A stretch of DNA of 64,000 nucleotides from an uncultured Caryophanales bacterium (GTDB lineage: Bacteria > Bacillota_I > Bacilli_A > RFN20 > CAG-826), in NCBI GenBank assembly GCA_905197045.1, contig CAJJXG010000003.1, forward strand, positions 1-64,000, in the 5' to 3' direction. This document shows, piece after piece, positions 63,174 through 64,000 of the stretch; the first letter of the stretch is position 1; every line of letters starts with the position of its first letter. Under the pieces are notes generated by a model that worked only from the letters and a program-made list of their open reading frames with translations, did no database searches and was not told where the DNA came from. The translations under genes and the position numbers were made by a program.

Positions 63174-64000
63174 TTATTTATCCTCCTTCATATCACCAAG
63201 AGTAAGTTTTGCTGCTAAGTCTCCAGAAAGATAAGCTGAGTTATAACCCGAACTTCTCATAGCGTGTCCCCCAGCAAAGCGCAAACCTTTTAATATTTTT
63301 TCATCATACATTGTGGTTAATCTTGGCATCATATTATCTAAACCGCTTGTTAAATAACCATAAATTGTTCCATCTGGAGTTGAGGTGTAATGGCAATAAG
63401 TTAAAGGTGTTGCAATTTCTATCTCTTCAATTGCATCTGAAATTTTACATCCAGTAGATTCTTCAAAACGTTTAATAAATCCTTTAGCGATTTCTTCTTT
63501 TAAATCAAAGTAATTCTTTTCATCAACAACCTTATCAAAAATATCGCTGAAGTAAAGAGAGGTCATATACATAATGGTTGTACCTTTAGGAGAAGCATTT
63601 TCTAAGGCATTATTTAAAACAACAGTAACTTGAGAATAGTTATTGATGTCTTTCATCGCATCAAAAGCTTCTCTAGAATTTAAACTATCGTAAATAAAAT
63701 AACTATATGAATTTAACCTAAGTTCTTCTTTAGTTTTGTTAAGCCCTAAAAAGATAGAAAGCCCTCTTCCAGAAAGTTCTCTAAAACTAGAAAGTTTTAA
63801 TTGCTCTTCAGGAATTTGACTCTTATCTTTAATCATTTGTCCATAAACAGCTTCAGGTGAAGCATTTGATATGATATGTTTTGTCAAAATCTTTTTACCA
63901 CTATCTAAAATTGCTCCATAAACTTCACCATTTTCAACAAGAACTTCTTTTACGCCATCACCAAAATAAACATCTCCGCCACTATGTTTAATTTCTTCAA
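63174..64000 (-). CDS. Phytoene-desaturase-like FAD oxidoreductase (5' end outside the window)
   Basis: The frame stays open to the window edge, so the N-terminal FAD-binding part is missing; 275 codons, including the stop, are seen. GGDVYFGDGVKEVLVENGEV then KILTKHIISNASPEAVYG is the central pattern of CrtI/phytoene dehydrogenase-related oxidoreductases, and RFAGGHAMRSSGYNSAYLSG near the end is the C-terminal FAD-contact motif of the same family. A Met at 63887 is internal. Co-transcription with a 2Fe-2S reductase suggests reduction of an unsaturated substrate rather than desaturation. Substrate unknown. Confidence 0.82.
   Translation of the reverse strand, partial: EEIKHSGGDVYFGDGVKEVLVENGEVYGAILDSGKKILTKHIISNASPEAVYGQMIKDKSQIPEEQLKLSSFRELSGRGLSIFLGLNKTKEELRLNSYSYFIYDSLNSREAFDAMKDINNYSQVTVVLNNALENASPKGTTIMYMTSLYFSDIFDKVVDEKNYFDLKEEIAKGFIKRFEESTGCKISDAIEEIEIATPLTYCHYTSTPDGTIYGYLTSGLDNMMPRLTTMYDEKILKGLRFAGGHAMRSSGYNSAYLSGDLAAKLTLGDMKEDK

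Overview
The window is an AT-rich, low-GC bacterial chromosome segment. Its gene content (SipW-type signal peptidase, YlmH, LacI/ABC sugar operon, AGGAG-type ribosome binding sites) fits an uncultured member of the Bacilli close to the Erysipelotrichia/Mollicutes branch. A bile salt hydrolase-type gene and a starch/maltodextrin operon point to an animal gut. UGA acts as a stop codon: it terminates the glycerate kinase, MFS, malG and 1054-aa surface protein genes. No rRNA, tRNA or CRISPR array was recognised, and most genes lie on the minus strand.

Layout. 0-3 kb: an XRE regulator with a small partner that duplicates its C-terminal domain, a choloylglycine hydrolase, and YlmH. 3-6.5 kb: two AAA+ ATPases of the DUF4143 type, each preceded by its own repeat array with a period of 31-33 bp. 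6.5-15 kb: a maltodextrin operon transcribed in the order CBM26 surface protein, malE, malF, malG, GH13, LacI regulator, malK, with a 26-bp palindromic operator in front. 15.4-36.5 kb: a cell-surface assembly locus of 18 genes (below). 36.7-37.2 kb: a dead IS4/IS1634-superfamily transposase fragment. 37.3-47.8 kb: a second GH13 enzyme, GNAT, MATE, a GDPD-MFS-HAD cluster, an aldo/keto reductase, a carboxylesterase and purine nucleoside phosphorylase. 47.9-51.7 kb: a second surface-protein pair. 51.9-64 kb: an XRE membrane regulator, an ADP-forming acyl-CoA synthetase alpha subunit with a duplicated Lrp-like regulator, an esterase and ZIP transporter, a CoA-disulfide reductase/rhodanese, glycerate kinase, small membrane/secreted genes, and an FAD oxidoreductase with a ferredoxin-reductase partner that runs off the window edge.

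The most interesting system is the 15.4-36.5 kb locus. A promoter overlapped by two palindromes leads into six tandem paralogous secreted proteins. They share a SipW/TasA-type signal (G-[FL]-[AS]-[ST]-W) and a conserved F-x-x-G-[ST]-x-F-x(4,8)-P motif. They are followed by a SipW-type Ser/His signal peptidase, a membrane-anchored McrB-like AAA+ ATPase, a DUF2357-like partner with a zinc ribbon in place of a nuclease, an ABC exporter, an 829-aa surface protein, a lipoprotein directly upstream of an Lgt paralog, a 1054-aa repeat-containing surface protein, two further small secreted proteins, and a polytopic membrane protein resembling transmembrane terpene cyclases. Very short gaps and ATGA overlaps support co-expression. 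I interpret it as a dedicated pathway for making and assembling a surface fibre or matrix.

A second recurring feature is apparent leaderless transcription. Several genes without a Shine-Dalgarno have a -10 box exactly 6 nt before the ATG (starts at 4591, 39480, 51881, 56958, 60554), which puts the expected +1 on the A of the start codon.
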